A stretch of 58,371 nt of DNA from Parabacteroides sp. (GCA_022775005.1 JALFJR010000043.1:1-58371), one strand, 5' to 3'; positions 15,524 through 25,344 are shown, numbered from the stretch's first letter. Numbers and translations are program-made. The notes: generated by a model from the sequence alone, not told the origin.

Positions 15524-16205
15524 GGCGGCTCTTGTAGCCGTGGGCCTACTCCTGTTGGGAGTGGAGATCAGGGAAGGCATCAATGACTTCTCAGACAGGG
15601 ATCGTGTCGTGACCGTGAAGGGATTGGCTGAGCGGGAGGTGCCAGCGGACAAGGTCGTGTGGCCCCTTTCCTACAAGGATATCGGCGATGACCCAGTGGC
15701 ACTCTATGCCAATATGAACCGCAAGAGTGAAGCGATCGTGAAATTCTTGAAAGACAAAGGAATCACCGATGAGGAGATCAGCATCGCTCCCCCAGAGGTA
15801 ATCGACATGCAGGCGGAGCGCTACGGCAACAACAACACACCCTATCGCTACAACGCCACTTCAGTGATCACCGTCACCTCCAAGCAGGTAGATAAAGTGC
15901 GTGCGTTAATGAGTGAACAGGCCGAACTGCTGAAGCAGGGCATTGCCATCGTGGGTGGCGACTATCGCTTCAACGTGAGCTATGAGTTCACCGGATTGAA
16001 CGAGGTGAAGCCGGAGATGATCGAGGAGGCAACTCGTAACGCACGTGCGGCCGCCGAGAAGTTCGCCAAAGACAGCGATAGTCGCCTCGGCAAGATCCGC
16101 AATGCCTCACAAGGGCAGTTCTCCATCGCCAATCGAGACGAGAATACCCCCTATATCAAGACCGTACGGGTAGTAACTACCATCAACTACTACCTGAAAC
16201 GATAG
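15498..16205 (+). CDS. SIMPL (DUF541) domain protein, membrane-anchored
   Basis: A 235-residue protein with one N-terminal hydrophobic segment (AALVAVGLLLLGVEI) that serves as anchor or uncleaved signal, followed by a SIMPL domain starting VVTVKGLAEREVPADKV and ending in YIKTVRVVTTINYYLKR. SIMPL proteins (E. coli YggE, eukaryotic SIMPL) have unclear roles, in bacteria often linked to oxidative or envelope stress. The family often starts with this WPLSYKDIG-type core. The ATG at 15498 is preferred over the one at 15504 for distance from the promoter box. The pseudouridine synthase gene begins 4 bp after the stop. Confidence 0.9.
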   Translation: MNMNGRKIEAALVAVGLLLLGVEIREGINDFSDRDRVVTVKGLAEREVPADKVVWPLSYKDIGDDPVALYANMNRKSEAIVKFLKDKGITDEEISIAPPEVIDMQAERYGNNNTPYRYNATSVITVTSKQVDKVRALMSEQAELLKQGIAIVGGDYRFNVSYEFTGLNEVKPEMIEEATRNARAAAEKFAKDSDSRLGKIRNASQGQFSIANRDENTPYIKTVRVVTTINYYLKR

Positions 16206-16209
16206 GAAG

Positions 16210-17850
16210 GTGGAGGCACATCAGGACACAAAAGTACATGCTTTTCAATCGTCGGTGGCAGGGATCACCCTGCCCCGACGATTTACTTTTCCCTTCCACT
16301 ACACCCCACATCCGTTGTGTGTGAAAGCGGCAGAGGAGGTGCAAACCTATTTGCGCCATCAGACAGCATGGGCAGAGGAACTGCAACGAGGGAAAATGTT
16401 CGGTGTGCTTGTTGTGGAAACAGTGAGCGGAGAGCTTGGCTACTTGGCCGCCTTCTCCGGCAATCTGCTGGGAGAAAACCAATGGGATTTCTTCGTGCCT
16501 CCCATCTACGACCTGCTGCGTCCCGGCAGCTATTTCCCGGAAGAGGAGCAACGGATCTCCGCTATGAATCAGGAAATCGTTCGCCTGCAAACCGATCCTG
16601 ACTACACACACCTGCGCACAGAGGTTGAACGGATTACCTCGGCTGCAGCAGAGGAACTGCGTCAAGCCAAACACATCCTGAAGACAGAGAAAGAAAGAAG
16701 AGAACACCTTCGCCAAGCAGGAGTCGATGAAACAATCGCCAAGGCTTTGATCCAAGAGAGTCAATTCCAGAAAGCGGAATACAAACGGTTAGAACGAAGG
16801 TGGCAGGCTCAGATAACAGAGACTCGACAGGCGTTGTCGGCCTACGAAGCGCAAATCACTGCCCTCAAGCAGGAACGCAAACATCGTTCCGCTGCTCTGC
16901 AACAGTGGCTTTTCGAGCAATATCAAGTGCTGAACGCACGAGGTGAGCGTAAACCTTTGACTGAGATCTTCGCCTCAACTGCCCAAGGTACACCACCTGC
17001 TGGAGCTGGTGAATGCGCTGCCCCGAAGTTGCTGCAATATGCCTACCTGCATCACTTGAAGCCTCACTGCATGGCGGAATTTTGGTGGGGAGACTCCCCG
17101 AAGCAGGAGATTCGTCAGCATGGCAACTACTATCCTGCCTGTAAAGGGAAATGCGAACCCATCTTGGGGCACATGCTGCAAGGCCTATCGGTCGATCCCA
17201 ACCCCCTCTTAACGAACACCCAAGAGAAGATGCCGATTGAGATTGTCTATGAAGATGACTGGCTGTTAGTTATCAATAAACCGGCTGGCATGCTCTCTGT
17301 GCCCGGCAAGGAGGCCATCAGCTCCATGGCAGAACGGTTGCGTGCTCGTTATCCTGAGGCAGAAGGTCCCATGATTGTGCACCGCTTGGACATGGCCACC
17401 TCCGGTTTACTATTGGTAGCCAAGCAAAAAACGATTCATCAACAGTTGCAAGCCCAGTTTCATCACCGCACCATTCGCAAACGCTACATCGCCCTCTTGG
17501 AAGGAATCGTCACTTCGGATCAAGGCACCATCTCCTTATCCTTAGCTCCCGACCTGTTAGATCGACCTCGGCAACGGGTGGATCAGGAACAGGGCAAACC
17601 GGCCATTACCGACTATCAGGTGTTGAGTCGTGAGGCTGACCATACCCGCATCGCCTTCTATCCCCACACGGGACGGACACACCAACTACGTGTCCATGCG
17701 GCCCATCCCGAAGGCTTAGGTTGCCCCATCATGGGTGACACGCTCTATGGCCATCCCGCCGATCGCCTCTATCTCCATGCCGAGTCGCTCACCTTCACGC
17801 ACCCAATCACAGAGGAACGCATAACAGTCGTGAGCCCTGCACCTTTTTGA
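16210..17850 (+). CDS. RluA-family pseudouridine synthase with long N-terminal domain
   Basis: 546 residues from a GTG start, no ATG being available near the conserved FTFPFHYTPHPLCVKAAEEV. Residues 1-340 are a family-specific extension with a long coiled coil (about 120-250) and a Cys/His patch (ACKGKCEPILGHML). Residues about 345-546 are the RluA catalytic domain; HRLDMATSG carries the catalytic Asp394, and GRTHQLRVHA the conserved RNA-binding motif. It should convert uridine to pseudouridine in rRNA or tRNA; the exact site is not readable. This long form is familiar from Bacteroidota and some proteobacteria. It ends 12 bp from the converging GH95 gene. Confidence 0.9.
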   Translation: MEAHQDTKVHAFQSSVAGITLPRRFTFPFHYTPHPLCVKAAEEVQTYLRHQTAWAEELQRGKMFGVLVVETVSGELGYLAAFSGNLLGENQWDFFVPPIYDLLRPGSYFPEEEQRISAMNQEIVRLQTDPDYTHLRTEVERITSAAAEELRQAKHILKTEKERREHLRQAGVDETIAKALIQESQFQKAEYKRLERRWQAQITETRQALSAYEAQITALKQERKHRSAALQQWLFEQYQVLNARGERKPLTEIFASTAQGTPPAGAGECAAPKLLQYAYLHHLKPHCMAEFWWGDSPKQEIRQHGNYYPACKGKCEPILGHMLQGLSVDPNPLLTNTQEKMPIEIVYEDDWLLVINKPAGMLSVPGKEAISSMAERLRARYPEAEGPMIVHRLDMATSGLLLVAKQKTIHQQLQAQFHHRTIRKRYIALLEGIVTSDQGTISLSLAPDLLDRPRQRVDQEQGKPAITDYQVLSREADHTRIAFYPHTGRTHQLRVHAAHPEGLGCPIMGDTLYGHPADRLYLHAESLTFTHPITEERITVVSPAPF

Positions 17851-17862
17851 ACGAATCATGCA

Positions 17863-20232
17863 CTATTTGAACCTATCGAGAGGCAGCAGATTCTCACCTG
17901 CTTTAAGAGTGATCTGCTTAGACTTTTGCTGATAACGGACATTCACCTTTTGCTTGCGCTTGGCGTAGAGCCGTGCGGAACACAAAGTACCGTTTTCCCA
18001 ACGCAAATCCACGGTGATGCCTCCTCGGGCACATAAGCCTTTGATCTCGCCATCCCGCCAAGAGAGAGGCAGAGCTGGCAACAAATGCAACTCTCCATGA
18101 TGACTCTGGAGCAGCATCTCCGCAATACCGGCTGTTCCTCCAAAGTTGCCATCAATTTGGAAAGGAGGATGCAGATCGAACAGATTGTCTTGCGTGTTGT
18201 TCGCCAACAGCAACTGGACATTCTTGCCCGCCTCCTCGCCATCCAGCAAGCGAGCGTAGAAGTTGATCATCCAGGCCCGGCTCCATCCTGTGTAGGAGCC
18301 GTTTTTCTCCACCTCGTTGTAGTAGCGCCGTCTGGCGATGGTCTTTTTAGCCGCCTCGAACAACTCCTTCTGCGAAGGATTGATGGAGGTGCCCGGATAG
18401 AGTCCGAACAAATGGGAGATGTGACGATGCCCCGGCTCCACCTCCTCATAGTCCGAGATCCATTCCTGAATGGTGCCATAGCGTTGGCTGATACGGATCG
18501 GAGGTAGTTTCTTCAACGTGGCTTTCAACTCCCGATCGAACTCCGGATCACTGTTTTTCAAAAGCTTACTCGCCTTCAAGCAAGCATTGAACAGCTCATC
18601 GATGATCTCAATGTCCATCGTCGCCCCATAGGTCAAACCTTGTATATCTCCATTGGGCAGTCGATATTTATTCTCCGGCGAATTGGAGGGAGCGGTCACC
18701 AAATGCCCCTCCTTATCCTCCACCAAGAAACCGAGAATGAACTCCGCAGCCTCCTTCATGGAAGGGTAGGCCTCCTCCGTCAGATAACGTTTGTCTTCTG
18801 TGAACAAATAGTGTTCCCATTGATGCAAGGCCAACCAAGCCCCCGCAATGGGGAACGTGCCCCAACTGACCCCGTCAGAAATAGAGGTATGCCCAAATGG
18901 ATCGGTCAAGTGATTCATTGTCCATCCCCGTGAATTGTAGGTCTTCCGTGCAGTAACCCGTCCCGGCTCCCGAAGCGCACTGACCAGCTGCGAGAAAGGA
19001 AGAAAGGTCTCCGATAGGTTACAAACCTCTGCCGGCCAATAGTTCATCTGAAGATTGATGTTTGTGTGGAAATCAGAGTTCCATGCCGCATACATATCCT
19101 GGTTCCAAATGCCCTGCAAATTAGCAGGCAATCGGCCCGGATAGCGAGAGGAGCTCATCAACAGATAGCGACCATACTGAAAATACAACGTGATCAGCGA
19201 CAGATCCTCTTTCCCCTCCTGCACCAGACGCAATCGCTCGTCCGTGGGTAAGGAAGAGGGATCGCCCATGCGAAAAGCCACCCGGTCAAACAAGGCACCA
19301 TGTTCCGCGATATGCCTTTCCTTGATCTGCTCAAACGATTTTCCGGCCAAGTTCGCTTGAATATCCACACATTGCCGCACAGGATCAAAAGCCCGGTTAC
19401 AATCCAAACGGGAAAAGTCATAGTCGGTGGCTGCCGTGAAATAGAAAACAACCTCGTCCGCCTGTTCCACATAGAAGGCATTGGACACGACCTGCATGCG
19501 TCCTCCCCTATGAGAACCACGAATATGGCCGGCGAATCGCATGTGCAAGCCCGGCTCGCCCGCATCCTGCTCCGGCAAATCGAAAAGTTGTCCTTTGATC
19601 CCCAGCTCCCGGTCATTGATGGCATAAGCCGTGGCATCCTGTTCCCGGGTGTACTGCAGCCGGAAAGTCAACGCTCCCGGCTTATTCGCAGAGAGGCGAA
19701 GGGCGATCACATCGTCTTGTGCCGAAGCGAACAGCTCTCTTTCATAACGGACTCCGTCCAGCTCATAGCTCACCGAAACGACACCCGTAGCCAGATCCAA
19801 CGCTCTTCGATAGGCTGTCGGCTGGATATCCGAACGCTTTTTCCCTACAAAATCGATGCGCAACTCCCCAAACGATTGGTAGGAACGCACACGCAATGGA
19901 TTGCTCCGCATGTATTTTTCCGAAAGTGCTGCGGCTTGCTCAAACTCCTCATTGAGCAACAGCTGCTGGATGCGAGGCAACTGTTCCGCTGCTTCAGCAT
20001 CCGCTTCGCTTTTGGAGCCCGCCCAGAGGCTTTCCTCATTCAACTGGATGATCTCATGTTGGTAATCGCCATAGATCATGGCTCCCAATCGACCATTGCC
20101 GATGGGAAGCGCCTCCTCCCAGCAGTCAGCAGGTTTCATATACCACAACACCGCATCTTGCTGTTGCGCTTGCGCAACGAGTGCCCACAAACAACATAAG
20201 AGCAATAAGGTTTTACATTTCAAGGTATTCAT
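17863..20232 (-). CDS. GH95 alpha-L-fucosidase, exported
   Basis: A 789-residue protein with a signal peptide ([12 protein letters not shown]) and the complete GH95 layout: N-terminal beta-sandwich starting [21 protein letters not shown], then the (alpha/alpha)6 barrel. Residues equal to the catalytic set of Bifidobacterium AfcA are present: the acid Glu520 ([10 protein letters not shown]), the base-activating pair Asn391/Asn393 ([10 protein letters not shown]) and Asp694 (FQIDGNFGG). It should remove alpha-1,2-fucose (or related alpha-galactose) from host glycans or plant material in the periplasm. It is not in a visible SusC/D locus. Confidence 0.95.
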   Translation of the reverse strand: MNTLKCKTLLLLCCLWALVAQAQQQDAVLWYMKPADCWEEALPIGNGRLGAMIYGDYQHEIIQLNEESLWAGSKSEADAEAAEQLPRIQQLLLNEEFEQAAALSEKYMRSNPLRVRSYQSFGELRIDFVGKKRSDIQPTAYRRALDLATGVVSVSYELDGVRYERELFASAQDDVIALRLSANKPGALTFRLQYTREQDATAYAINDRELGIKGQLFDLPEQDAGEPGLHMRFAGHIRGSHRGGRMQVVSNAFYVEQADEVVFYFTAATDYDFSRLDCNRAFDPVRQCVDIQANLAGKSFEQIKERHIAEHGALFDRVAFRMGDPSSLPTDERLRLVQEGKEDLSLITLYFQYGRYLLMSSSRYPGRLPANLQGIWNQDMYAAWNSDFHTNINLQMNYWPAEVCNLSETFLPFSQLVSALREPGRVTARKTYNSRGWTMNHLTDPFGHTSISDGVSWGTFPIAGAWLALHQWEHYLFTEDKRYLTEEAYPSMKEAAEFILGFLVEDKEGHLVTAPSNSPENKYRLPNGDIQGLTYGATMDIEIIDELFNACLKASKLLKNSDPEFDRELKATLKKLPPIRISQRYGTIQEWISDYEEVEPGHRHISHLFGLYPGTSINPSQKELFEAAKKTIARRRYYNEVEKNGSYTGWSRAWMINFYARLLDGEEAGKNVQLLLANNTQDNLFDLHPPFQIDGNFGGTAGIAEMLLQSHHGELHLLPALPLSWRDGEIKGLCARGGITVDLRWENGTLCSARLYAKRKQKVNVRYQQKSKQITLKAGENLLPLDRFK

Positions 20233-20309
20233 CGATTGATCAACTTTCTTTATGTTTGCTACTAAAAGAAGCGAAGTACCTGTCCGTTTGTCCTACATAC
20301 AAAGACCAA

Positions 20310-20341
20310 GGGAGCATTTCGTTATCACTTGAAATGCCCCC
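20310..20341. terminator. Possible terminator hairpin between GG-peptide and GH95 genes
   Basis: GGGAGCATTTC (20310-20320) pairs with GAAATGCCCCC (20331-20341), 10 of 11 bases plus a G-U pair, loop 10 nt. The U tract is poor on both strands, so the call is tentative. It lies after the stop of the small minus-strand gene. Confidence 0.35.
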
Positions 20342-20379
20342 TCAATCATTGTTTCCTACTTACAATAGTGGGGCGGTTC

Positions 20380-20553
20380 TCAGAGGTTCTTGCCAATTAT
20401 CTGAGCATCTTCCTCTGTGATGAGCCCCCGAAGAAGGGCATCTCTCAAATCGGCCATGGTGTTATACGCTACGCCCTTGTAAACAAAACCACCAACGACT
20501 GCCTCTAATTCGTTGTCGCTAATCAAAGCCTCTTTCAGATCTTTCTCTTTCAT
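20380..20553 (-). CDS. Double-glycine leader peptide (bacteriocin/RiPP-like precursor), 57 residues
   Basis: The 57-residue frame begins with MKEKDLKEAL and the classic leader end ISDNELEAVVGG (Gly-Gly at 21-22), as cut by C39-type peptidase transporters. The 35-residue core (starting FVYKGVAYNT) has no cysteine and is mildly acidic, so it is unlike cysteine-bridged bacteroidetocins. A convincing promoter lies 34 bp upstream. No transporter, immunity or modification gene is nearby in the window, so it is an orphan precursor. A non-antibacterial role, such as signalling, is equally possible. Confidence 0.65.
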   Translation of the reverse strand: MKEKDLKEALISDNELEAVVGGFVYKGVAYNTMADLRDALLRGLITEEDAQIIGKNL

Positions 20554-20586
20554 ACGCTATTCTTTTTATGGGTGAAAACTACAGTA

Positions 20587-20616
20587 CAAAGATAGTTTTT
20601 TTATTCCATAACGCAA
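20587..20616 (-). promoter_or_regulatory. Promoter of the double-glycine peptide gene
   Basis: On the minus strand TTG (CAA at 20614-20616), 19 bp, TATCTTTG (CAAAGATA at 20587-20594): a good fit to the Bacteroidota -33/-7 pattern, 33 bp ahead of the ATG. Confidence 0.6.
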
Positions 20617-20738
20617 GTTTCGGAAAAGACTTTGCATCATGTCCCATAATAAGGGTCGAAGACATGAAGCAAGCAGGATCATTTCGAGGGCAAATTAGGG
20701 ATTCTCTTGTTTGTCATTGCCCATCGTGTCAAAAAACT

Positions 20739-20835
20739 ATGGGCAATATTTTCTATTTTTATGGGCAATGTTTTCCAAATCTATGGGCAATGTTTTTCAA
20801 CGCAATGGGCAATAGAATTTGGTGCTATCGGCAAC
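20739..20835. repeat. 22-bp spaced ATGGGCAAT array
   Basis: ATGGGCAAT starts at 20739, 20761, 20783 and 20805, exactly 22 bp (two helical turns) apart, with a decayed fifth copy ATCGGCAAC at 20827. The inverse ATTGCCCAT stands at 20716-20724. The stretches between are T-rich and only loosely alike. The array ends at the 3' end of the zinc-ribbon gene. Confidence 0.8.
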
Positions 20836-21025
20836 GTTTGGGAGAGCCATGCCAAGAGCAGCCTAAGCAATAAACCTCCGTCAAATCGAAACCTTCCACG
20901 GATTGCTCCGGATACTTTGGGCGTACCTCACCATTGGCATAGACATAGACCAATAGCCGCTCCCCTTGCGCATTCTTCACATAGAATGAGCTGATCTCAC
21001 ACTGCGGACAACGATACTTTCTCAT
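20825..21025 (-). CDS. Small zinc-ribbon protein, 66 residues
   Basis: Starting at the ATG at 21025 the protein reads MRKYRCPQCEISSF, ending in EVYCLGCSWHGSPKRCR: two CxxC knuckles (CPQC, CLGC) about 46 residues apart, typical of a single zinc ribbon. The start lies 29 bp inside the end of the MATE gene, so the two are likely translationally coupled. The function is unknown; such proteins often bind nucleic acid or act as small adaptors. The last fifth copy of the ATGGGCAAT array overlaps its final codons. Confidence 0.65.
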   Translation of the reverse strand: MRKYRCPQCEISSFYVKNAQGERLLVYVYANGEVRPKYPEQSVEGFDLTEVYCLGCSWHGSPKRCR

Positions 21026-22370
21026 GAGCAATTCTCTCCTTGATTTTATGATAGACATGAATAAAAGCGGGGATTAAAAACAGGTCGGCACAACACCAGG
21101 CCATCGGATCGCCAAAGCTGACGCCACTAAAGGCGAAAGCGGGCACGACCCAAAGGCTGACTGACGCACGGGCGATCATCTCAGCTACACCCGAGAACAT
21201 GGCGAAATTGCTGAACCCGACACCTTGAATGGAATAACGCAAGATGCAAAGCACGCCAAGCACGGGATAGAAACAGCAGATCACCCGCAAATAATAGACC
21301 GCATAATCGAGCACTTCCATTTCCGATGCATCCACAAACAACTGCGACATAGGGCGAGCTCCTAACGCAACGATCGTCGCTGACACGACCGCATAAGTCA
21401 GCATCATCGCCAAACTGACCTTGATGCCTTGCAAGATTCGATCAATCTTGCCCGCTCCATAGTTTTGCCCGCAATAGGTGGCCATAGCAATGCCTAAGCT
21501 CTCAAACGGACAGATAAAGAACATCTTGATGCGCACAGCCGCACTGAATGCCGCTACACAGGCGGTACCCAACGCATTGTTGGCACTTTGCAACATGATG
21601 CTACCGATCGCCGTGATGGAGAATTGCAGCCCCATCGGTACTCCCATCGCTAACAGCGTCTTAGCTAAACGTTTATCAAAATGGAGATCCGCCGCGGATT
21701 CCGCCTGTAAGATCGGGAAACGACGACGCATATAGAGGTAACAGAGTATAGCGGAAATTCCTTGCGCCACCACCGTAGCGATGGCCGCTCCCTTCACGCC
21801 CCATCCTAACACGACGATGCAAAACAGATCGAGCAGGATATTCAAGACAGTGGAGAAGAGGAGAAACCAAAAGGGGGTCTTGCTATCGCCCAAAGCCCGG
21901 ATGATACTGGCCAACAAATTATAGAAGAAGGTGCAGGGAATGCCCGCAAAGGTGACAAACAGATAGGCATAGGCCCCCTCAAAGATCGTATCGGGAGTCT
22001 GCATTCCCCGCAAAATGTCTCCACAGAAGAAGCAGGAGATCGCCGCGATCACCAACGACATCATAGCAGCCAATTGCAACCCGACATTGACGTAACGACG
22101 CATCACGACATAGTCTCGGGCACCAAACTTTTGAGCTACCGGAATGCCGAACCCGGCACAACAACCGTTACAGAAGCCCAAGATCAAAAAGATAACGGAA
22201 CTGCTGGCACCCACCGCAGCCAAGGAGTCGATGCCTAAGAAGCGACCAACAATCGCCGCATCAATCAATGAGTAGGTCTGCTGCAAGAGGTTGCCCAGAA
22301 GCAGCGGCATGAGAAAGGTGAAAAGTTGCGGGAAGATCGCACCCGAAGTCATTTCTTTTGAAGTAGCCAT
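20997..22370 (-). CDS. MATE family efflux transporter
   Basis: 457 residues with twelve hydrophobic segments in two halves. The N-terminus (FTFLMPLLLGNLLQQTYSLID) and the LAAVGASSSVIFLILGF stretch match the NorM/DinF-type MATE family common in Bacteroidales. It should export cationic drugs or metabolites in exchange for Na+ or H+ across the inner membrane. The substrate is not readable. It overlaps the small zinc-ribbon gene at its 3' end. Confidence 0.93.
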   Translation of the reverse strand: MATSKEMTSGAIFPQLFTFLMPLLLGNLLQQTYSLIDAAIVGRFLGIDSLAAVGASSSVIFLILGFCNGCCAGFGIPVAQKFGARDYVVMRRYVNVGLQLAAMMSLVIAAISCFFCGDILRGMQTPDTIFEGAYAYLFVTFAGIPCTFFYNLLASIIRALGDSKTPFWFLLFSTVLNILLDLFCIVVLGWGVKGAAIATVVAQGISAILCYLYMRRRFPILQAESAADLHFDKRLAKTLLAMGVPMGLQFSITAIGSIMLQSANNALGTACVAAFSAAVRIKMFFICPFESLGIAMATYCGQNYGAGKIDRILQGIKVSLAMMLTYAVVSATIVALGARPMSQLFVDASEMEVLDYAVYYLRVICCFYPVLGVLCILRYSIQGVGFSNFAMFSGVAEMIARASVSLWVVPAFAFSGVSFGDPMAWCCADLFLIPAFIHVYHKIKERIAHEKVSLSAV

Positions 22371-22557
22371 AAACCAAATCTTAGCTTGATAACCTTGGGC
22401 GCGAAATTAGACAATCTCCCCGAATGATGTATTCTTTTAAGACTTAATCCAAGTCAAACGATGCCAAATTTCCTCTAAGGGGCCATGTTTAGGAAAATAA
22501 TGATTCCATGATACTATAAATATTGAGTAAATTCATCCATAAAGACAAGGAATTAAC

Positions 22558-22565
22558 TACTTTTG
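22558..22565 (+). promoter_or_regulatory. -7 promoter box of the GNAT gene
   Basis: TACTTTTG, exact TAnnTTTG, 20 bp ahead of the ATG at 22586. It lies inside the longer frame opening at 22523, which supports the later start. Confidence 0.55.
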
Positions 22566-22585
22566 CCCATCAAAAACAGAGGCAG

Positions 22586-23077
22586 ATGATCAAGATAAGA
22601 GCAACACAAAAGCAAGATATACCGGCCATCATGGCCATCTATGAAGTAGCCAAGCTATTCATGCGAGCCAACGGAAACGGATCACAATGGGCCAATGGAT
22701 ATCCTTGGAAAGAATTGATTGAGGAAGATTGTCAAGCTGGGCATAGCTTCGTCTGTGTGGATGAGGCAGATGAGCCCATCGGCACCTTCTGCTTCTTCGT
22801 AGGTGATGAGCCAACCTATCAGCAAATCTTTGACGGGGCGTGGCTGGATGATGCGCCTTATGGGGTAATTCACCGATTGGCTTCCAACAGAAAGCAACGG
22901 GGAATCGCTCAAGCCTGCCTCGATTGGGCTTTTCAACAATGTCCCAATATCCGGATAGATACACACCACAACAACCGAGTGATGCGCTCCCTCCTAACCC
23001 AACGAGGATTCATTCCTTGCGGCACCATCTTCGTGGAAGATGGTACTCCTCGCATCGCTTTCCAGAAACAGGCATAG
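22586..23077 (+). CDS. GNAT family N-acetyltransferase
   Basis: A 163-residue protein starting MIKIRATQKQDIPAIMAIYE, the usual first strand and helix of GNAT enzymes. The acetyl-CoA loop region reads RLASNRKQRGIAQACLDWAF (equivalent to Q/RxxGxG/A), followed by RIDTHHNNRVMRSLLTQRGF, the typical last third. It transfers an acetyl group from acetyl-CoA to an unknown amine. It stands alone between two leftward genes. Length and start fit the family. Confidence 0.9.
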   Translation: MIKIRATQKQDIPAIMAIYEVAKLFMRANGNGSQWANGYPWKELIEEDCQAGHSFVCVDEADEPIGTFCFFVGDEPTYQQIFDGAWLDDAPYGVIHRLASNRKQRGIAQACLDWAFQQCPNIRIDTHHNNRVMRSLLTQRGFIPCGTIFVEDGTPRIAFQKQA

Positions 23078-23098
23078 CGACACGAAGTACCTCCTTGC

Positions 23099-24958
23099 TT
23101 ATTTCTCGCCCAACGTAGTGCCTTCGTTATACTGTTGGTTATTGGGCAATCCGGACTTTCCGACCCCTTTCTCCATTAAGGTTTTTAGCTGAGGCAAATA
23201 GTGTTGATAGACCGCCCGAGGCTCTACGCCCTGTTGCGTACAGATTGAGGCAGCCATTCCTACAACCTCGCCCATCATACCTGTAGTACGCATGACACGC
23301 ACCGTCCCTAACGCCACATGCGTCACACTAATATCCCTGCCCGCCATGAAAAGGTTACTCACGTTGCGAGAATAAAGGCAACGGTAAGGGATGGGATAGG
23401 GATGGATAGGGATATGCTTGGCAATCGACTTAAACTCACCTCCAGGGAAATTGGCCGTATTGTCGGGATCGGGATAATGCAGGTCGATCGTCCAGGTAGC
23501 AGCCGCTGTCCCATCCTCATACACTGTATGATTACGTAAATCATTCTCCGTCAAGATATAGTCGCCTAATAATCGACGAGACTCTCGTTTACCAGCCACA
23601 TAGGCCACCCATGCCAACTTGCGATTTCGATAGGGCTCATTCTCTTTCATTCGGTTTTTCAAGTAACTCCAATTGGAATAGACCACCAATAGGCCGTAAT
23701 CCCGGATCTGTTCAAACTCCTTGATTTGATCTTTGTGCATACCCGTTTCCCAGGTCCATTCGCCCATCATCACCTTCTCGCTGTTTTGTTCATTGAACAC
23801 AACGCCATAGCTAAACTCTGGGAATGCGGTAGGCTTTCCAGCATCCTCCGAATACCATTGAACAGAGGATCCCATAGTCATGGCATCCGCCTGTTTCGGA
23901 GCTGTAGGTTCTGCAAACTCCTCCTCGCTCTCTCGTCCCATCCGATAGTCGGCTCCTGCTAAATAGCCGATTGTTCCATCTCCGGTACAATCGGAAAAGA
24001 GTGGCGCTTCCAATGCCATCTCCTCACCTCGTTCCGTGTGCTGAATAATGACCCGGCGAATACGAGAGCCCTCTTTCTCCACTGCCGTGGCTCGACAGTT
24101 AGCATACAACGTGATATTGGGTTCATTCGCCACAAGCGTAGCCTTCTTCTCGTCCGCATAATTGCTGGCCGGTTGCGCATTACCCTCGCGGGTCGGGCCA
24201 AACTCTTTTTGCAAGTCGCCCAATGCCTTATAGGGTCCAGATTCCAAACGTCCTCCTAAATGCACACGTACCTCCGAACTATTGTTGCCTCCCAACACCG
24301 GACGATCATTGACTAATGCCACCCGGCAGCCTAATCGAGCCGCAGAGACTGCCGCACTAATGCCAGCCACTCCGCCACCCACTACAACCAAATCATAAGT
24401 GCCCTTCGCTGGAACAATCGCAGGCATCCCCAAGGCCTTGCGGCGAAACGCATCTAATGCCACCAAATCCGCAGGAGGCACATCATCGGCTTCTGTCGTG
24501 AAATAGAGCGCATCACAACGTCCGTCAAACCCTGTCAAATCATGAAGGGTGATGGTGGCCTGCAAGCGACTTATCGACACTTTTCCCGCTGCTTGCCACA
24601 TCCATGCTGTTCCCTCAGTGCCTAAGGGCGATGCCATAGGCTTTCCATCCACCAGTAAGCTAAACTGGCCAGGACCAGCAGCAGCCTTCCATGGAGCCGT
24701 CCAATTATAAGTCCGTACATAGACATAATAATCGCCCAACTCAGGGAAGGATACCTCCGTATAAGCATCAGCCACTGGCGAACCCATACCATGTGCCAAC
24801 AGATAAGGCGAACCCATCTGATCCATAAATTGCTGATCTACAACCCAGCCCCCTTTGTACGTAAACGCCTCTGCCTCCACCATGCAGCTGGCCGCATGAG
24901 CCATCAAAGAAAGGAACCACAGACTCAATCCGATTATCCAAAAACACCGTCTATTCAT
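23099..24958 (-). CDS. Exported FAD-dependent oxidoreductase
   Basis: 619 residues with a signal peptide (LWFLSLMAHAA). Residues about 25-160 form a beta-sandwich/carbohydrate-binding-like module (MVEAEAFTYKGGW, SLLVDGKPM), followed by a FAD_oxidored domain with the dinucleotide motif VVGGGVAGISAAVSAARLG and CTGDGTIGYLAGAD. Members occur with glycan-degrading genes in Bacteroidales; the substrate is unknown but is likely a sugar or sugar acid in the periplasm. It is 23 bp after the 2-TM protein gene, so it is probably read with the ECF sigma factor. Confidence 0.9.
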   Translation of the reverse strand: MNRRCFWIIGLSLWFLSLMAHAASCMVEAEAFTYKGGWVVDQQFMDQMGSPYLLAHGMGSPVADAYTEVSFPELGDYYVYVRTYNWTAPWKAAAGPGQFSLLVDGKPMASPLGTEGTAWMWQAAGKVSISRLQATITLHDLTGFDGRCDALYFTTEADDVPPADLVALDAFRRKALGMPAIVPAKGTYDLVVVGGGVAGISAAVSAARLGCRVALVNDRPVLGGNNSSEVRVHLGGRLESGPYKALGDLQKEFGPTREGNAQPASNYADEKKATLVANEPNITLYANCRATAVEKEGSRIRRVIIQHTERGEEMALEAPLFSDCTGDGTIGYLAGADYRMGRESEEEFAEPTAPKQADAMTMGSSVQWYSEDAGKPTAFPEFSYGVVFNEQNSEKVMMGEWTWETGMHKDQIKEFEQIRDYGLLVVYSNWSYLKNRMKENEPYRNRKLAWVAYVAGKRESRRLLGDYILTENDLRNHTVYEDGTAAATWTIDLHYPDPDNTANFPGGEFKSIAKHIPIHPYPIPYRCLYSRNVSNLFMAGRDISVTHVALGTVRVMRTTGMMGEVVGMAASICTQQGVEPRAVYQHYLPQLKTLMEKGVGKSGLPNNQQYNEGTTLGEK

Positions 24959-24981
24959 AACACAAACCCATAATAATCAAT

Positions 24982-25344
24982 CTACATCTTTTTATGACTG
25001 AAATAAAGCTGGCGTAACTTGTAATCCAACATAAGCAACAAGAGCGCAAGCACACCAATCAAACAATAGAAAGGATAACTCTCCCCCTTGAACAACTCGA
25101 AAGGAGTCCAAGAGAAATCCAAATATGCCAAGGAAGCAACCGCCAAAGCAATTAAAGCGATGGAGGCCATAATAAGTGCCAACCAACTTAACCGTTCGTT
25201 GTGTTTACGCCTAATAGCGGCTTGACGCATCACCTTTTGCATCAAGGTGGCACGGAAATCCATAGGTAACCGCTCTTCCGGTAATTGCGCAAAAAGCTGC
25301 TCCCAGGAGCTATTCCCTTGCTGTTGTATAATCGGTCTATTCAT
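24982..25344 (-). CDS. Two-TM membrane protein linked to ECF sigma factor
   Basis: The 120-residue protein has a soluble N-terminal 50 residues with a helical segment (PMDFRATLMQKVMRQAAIRRKH), then two membrane helices (LIMASIALIALAVASLAYL and FYCLIGVLALLLLML). Its start overlaps the end of the sigma factor gene by 8 bp. Position and layout suggest a membrane regulator of the sigma factor, perhaps an anti-sigma factor, though no zinc anti-sigma motif (HxxxCxxC) is present. Confidence 0.75.
   Translation of the reverse strand: MNRPIIQQQGNSSWEQLFAQLPEERLPMDFRATLMQKVMRQAAIRRKHNERLSWLALIMASIALIALAVASLAYLDFSWTPFELFKGESYPFYCLIGVLALLLLMLDYKLRQLYFSHKKM

Noticed and set aside
19300-20199. 299-residue ORF antisense to the GH95 gene
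   Set aside because: It lies wholly inside the well-supported GH95 frame; its sequence has no domain pattern. Long antisense frames are common in the GC-richer genes here (another is at 12741-13331).
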